A stretch of DNA of 20,445 nt, from NCBI GenBank assembly GCA_051010055.1, contig JBPCVY010000211.1, forward strand, positions 1 through 20,445. Reading direction: 5' to 3'. The stretch comes from CAJQND01 sp051010055 (lineage in GTDB: Bacteria > Pseudomonadota > Alphaproteobacteria > Rhizobiales > CAJQND01). The position numbers and the translations under genes are program-made. A model generated the notes under the pieces. That model was not told the DNA's origin. It made no database searches and saw only the letters and a list, made by a program, of their open reading frames with translations. This document shows, one piece after another, positions 19,617-20,445 of this stretch; the stretch's first letter is position 1; every line of letters starts with the position of its first letter.

Positions 19617-20445
19617 ATGCGAAAAAACATTGCGCTGTCTGTTTTCTCACTTCTTCTAATCGTAGCGACTGGTATAGCCGCCAAGGCGGAAACGAATATC
19701 GCCCACGATGCAGAGTTTTATATTCTTGAAGCTCAAAATGGGGAAAAATGGGCCGCCGAGGACACGGCGCTGGACGAGAAACTGACAGCGTTCCGCGGGC
19801 GCAATGGCGGCAAACCACCCAACATTTTCTACATTTTGATTGACGACATCGGTTTCGGCGATCTTGGCAGCGCAACCTTGAATTCCATACGCGGCTATAA
19901 AACACCTTCCATCAACAAGATTGCCCGCGAAGGCATGCGACTGTCGCGCATGTATACCGAGCCCTCATGTACGCCGACGCGCGTTGCCTTCATGACCGGC
20001 CGCCAGCCTTTCCGCAACGGCATGGGTAATACCTCGGTGGACATTTCCGGTTTCGGCCTGGCTGACAAGGAAGTCACCCTGGCGGAGATTTTGTCTGAAT
20101 CAGGCTACGCCACCTCCCATGTGGGCAAATGGCATATGGGGGATATCAAAGAAGCCTGGCCCAACTTCCAGGGCTTCGATTATGCGGTCTTTCCTATTCA
20201 CCAGCAGGGCCAGCTATCCATATTTCACGATGATTCTGCCGATGAAGAAGTCTCTATCGGCATCGGCGCCAACAATTATGATGACCGCTTCACCCTCGAC
20301 CGTTGGCTGCGCACCGACGCCTCGAGCATGGTCACTGGCGTGGAAGGTGTCCGTGGCAAGAATGTGCGTGAAGTGCACATGAAGCCCGGCGAGCGCTGGA
20401 ACGAGGCCAAGTATCACGAAATGAATGTCCGCTATCAGCGCCAGG
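19617..20445 (+). CDS. secreted formylglycine-dependent sulfatase (3' end cut by window)
   Basis: The ATG at 19617 follows GGGAGG. At least 276 residues are present and the frame is open at the window edge. A Sec signal peptide (MRKNIALSVF..., cleavage near AKA|E at residue 24) indicates a periplasmic or exported enzyme. The sulfatase core follows: NIFYILIDDIGFGDLG with metal ligands Asp76-Asp77, then the formylglycine signature CTPTR (Cys118-Arg122) and HVGKWHMG with Lys/His ligands. These enzymes hydrolyse sulfate esters and need an FGE-type maturase, which is not seen here. It lies 105 bases after glxD on the same strand, with no terminator seen, so it may belong to the glx transcript. That could mean the substrate enters as a sulfate ester, but this is speculative. 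Confidence 0.9.
   Translation, partial: MRKNIALSVFSLLLIVATGIAAKAETNIAHDAEFYILEAQNGEKWAAEDTALDEKLTAFRGRNGGKPPNIFYILIDDIGFGDLGSATLNSIRGYKTPSINKIAREGMRLSRMYTEPSCTPTRVAFMTGRQPFRNGMGNTSVDISGFGLADKEVTLAEILSESGYATSHVGKWHMGDIKEAWPNFQGFDYAVFPIHQQGQLSIFHDDSADEEVSIGIGANNYDDRFTLDRWLRTDASSMVTGVEGVRGKNVREVHMKPGERWNEAKYHEMNVRYQRQ

Noticed and set aside
1..20445. tRNA, rRNA, CRISPR array, prophage or transposase genes
   Set aside because: No cloverleaf, rRNA segment, regularly spaced repeat array, or phage or transposase motif was found on reading the window.

Overview
The window looks like chromosomal DNA of an alphaproteobacterium, most likely Hyphomicrobiales (Rhizobiales). GC is moderately high. Coding density is high, with many ATGA stop/start overlaps. 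The non-coding gaps hold palindromic repeats of the type scattered through Rhizobiales genomes: a GAGGAG/GTCTCGA REP-like pair and a 159-bp GAGCAA...TTGCTC inverted-repeat element. The genus cannot be read from the sequence.

Layout. (1) 1-2070, minus strand: a truncated Asp/Glu-racemase or maleate-isomerase-like gene and a DadA-like D-amino-acid dehydrogenase. (2) 2071-2898: about 830 bases with no convincing gene, holding two REP-like palindromes and another inverted repeat. (3) 2899-4047, minus: a sarcosine-oxidase-like FAD amine oxidase, divergent from (4). (4) 4135-15681, plus: one long collinear run. It starts with a gamma-glutamyl-amide-synthetase-type glutamine synthetase homologue. 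A compact bacterial microcompartment (BMC) module follows: BMC-P vertex, EutM-like BMC-H, an opine-dehydrogenase-fold protein, a CoA-acylating aldehyde dehydrogenase, a CcmP/CsoS1D-like BMC-T, a malate dehydrogenase with a EutT/EutQ-like N-terminal extension, and a RidA-family protein. A complete LIV/amide-type ABC importer ends the run. (5) 15702-16373, minus: an FCD-type GntR regulator. (6) 16472-19511, plus: three overlapping genes encoding a split glutamate-synthase-like complex (GlxBCD, homologous to N-methylglutamate synthase MgsABC). (7) From 19617: a secreted formylglycine sulfatase cut by the window edge.

How the parts may work together (inference). The glutamine synthetase homologue, the GlxBCD/MgsABC-like complex and the amine oxidase are the kinds of enzyme that move an amine through gamma-glutamyl-amide and N-alkylglutamate intermediates and then release an aldehyde. 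The BMC contains an aldehyde dehydrogenase that would turn that aldehyde into an acyl-CoA. The malate dehydrogenase homologue could recycle NAD+. The importer would supply the substrate. A nearly identical three-fold 7-bp repeat operator lies in the oxidase/synthetase intergenic region (4074-4094) and between the GntR gene and glxB (16431-16451). This ties the two ends of the locus into one regulon. No B12-dependent lyase or diol dehydratase, glycyl-radical enzyme, phosphotransacylase or alcohol dehydrogenase is present in the window. The locus therefore does not match the classic EUT, PDU or GRM microcompartments and is a good candidate for an undescribed amine-degrading microcompartment.
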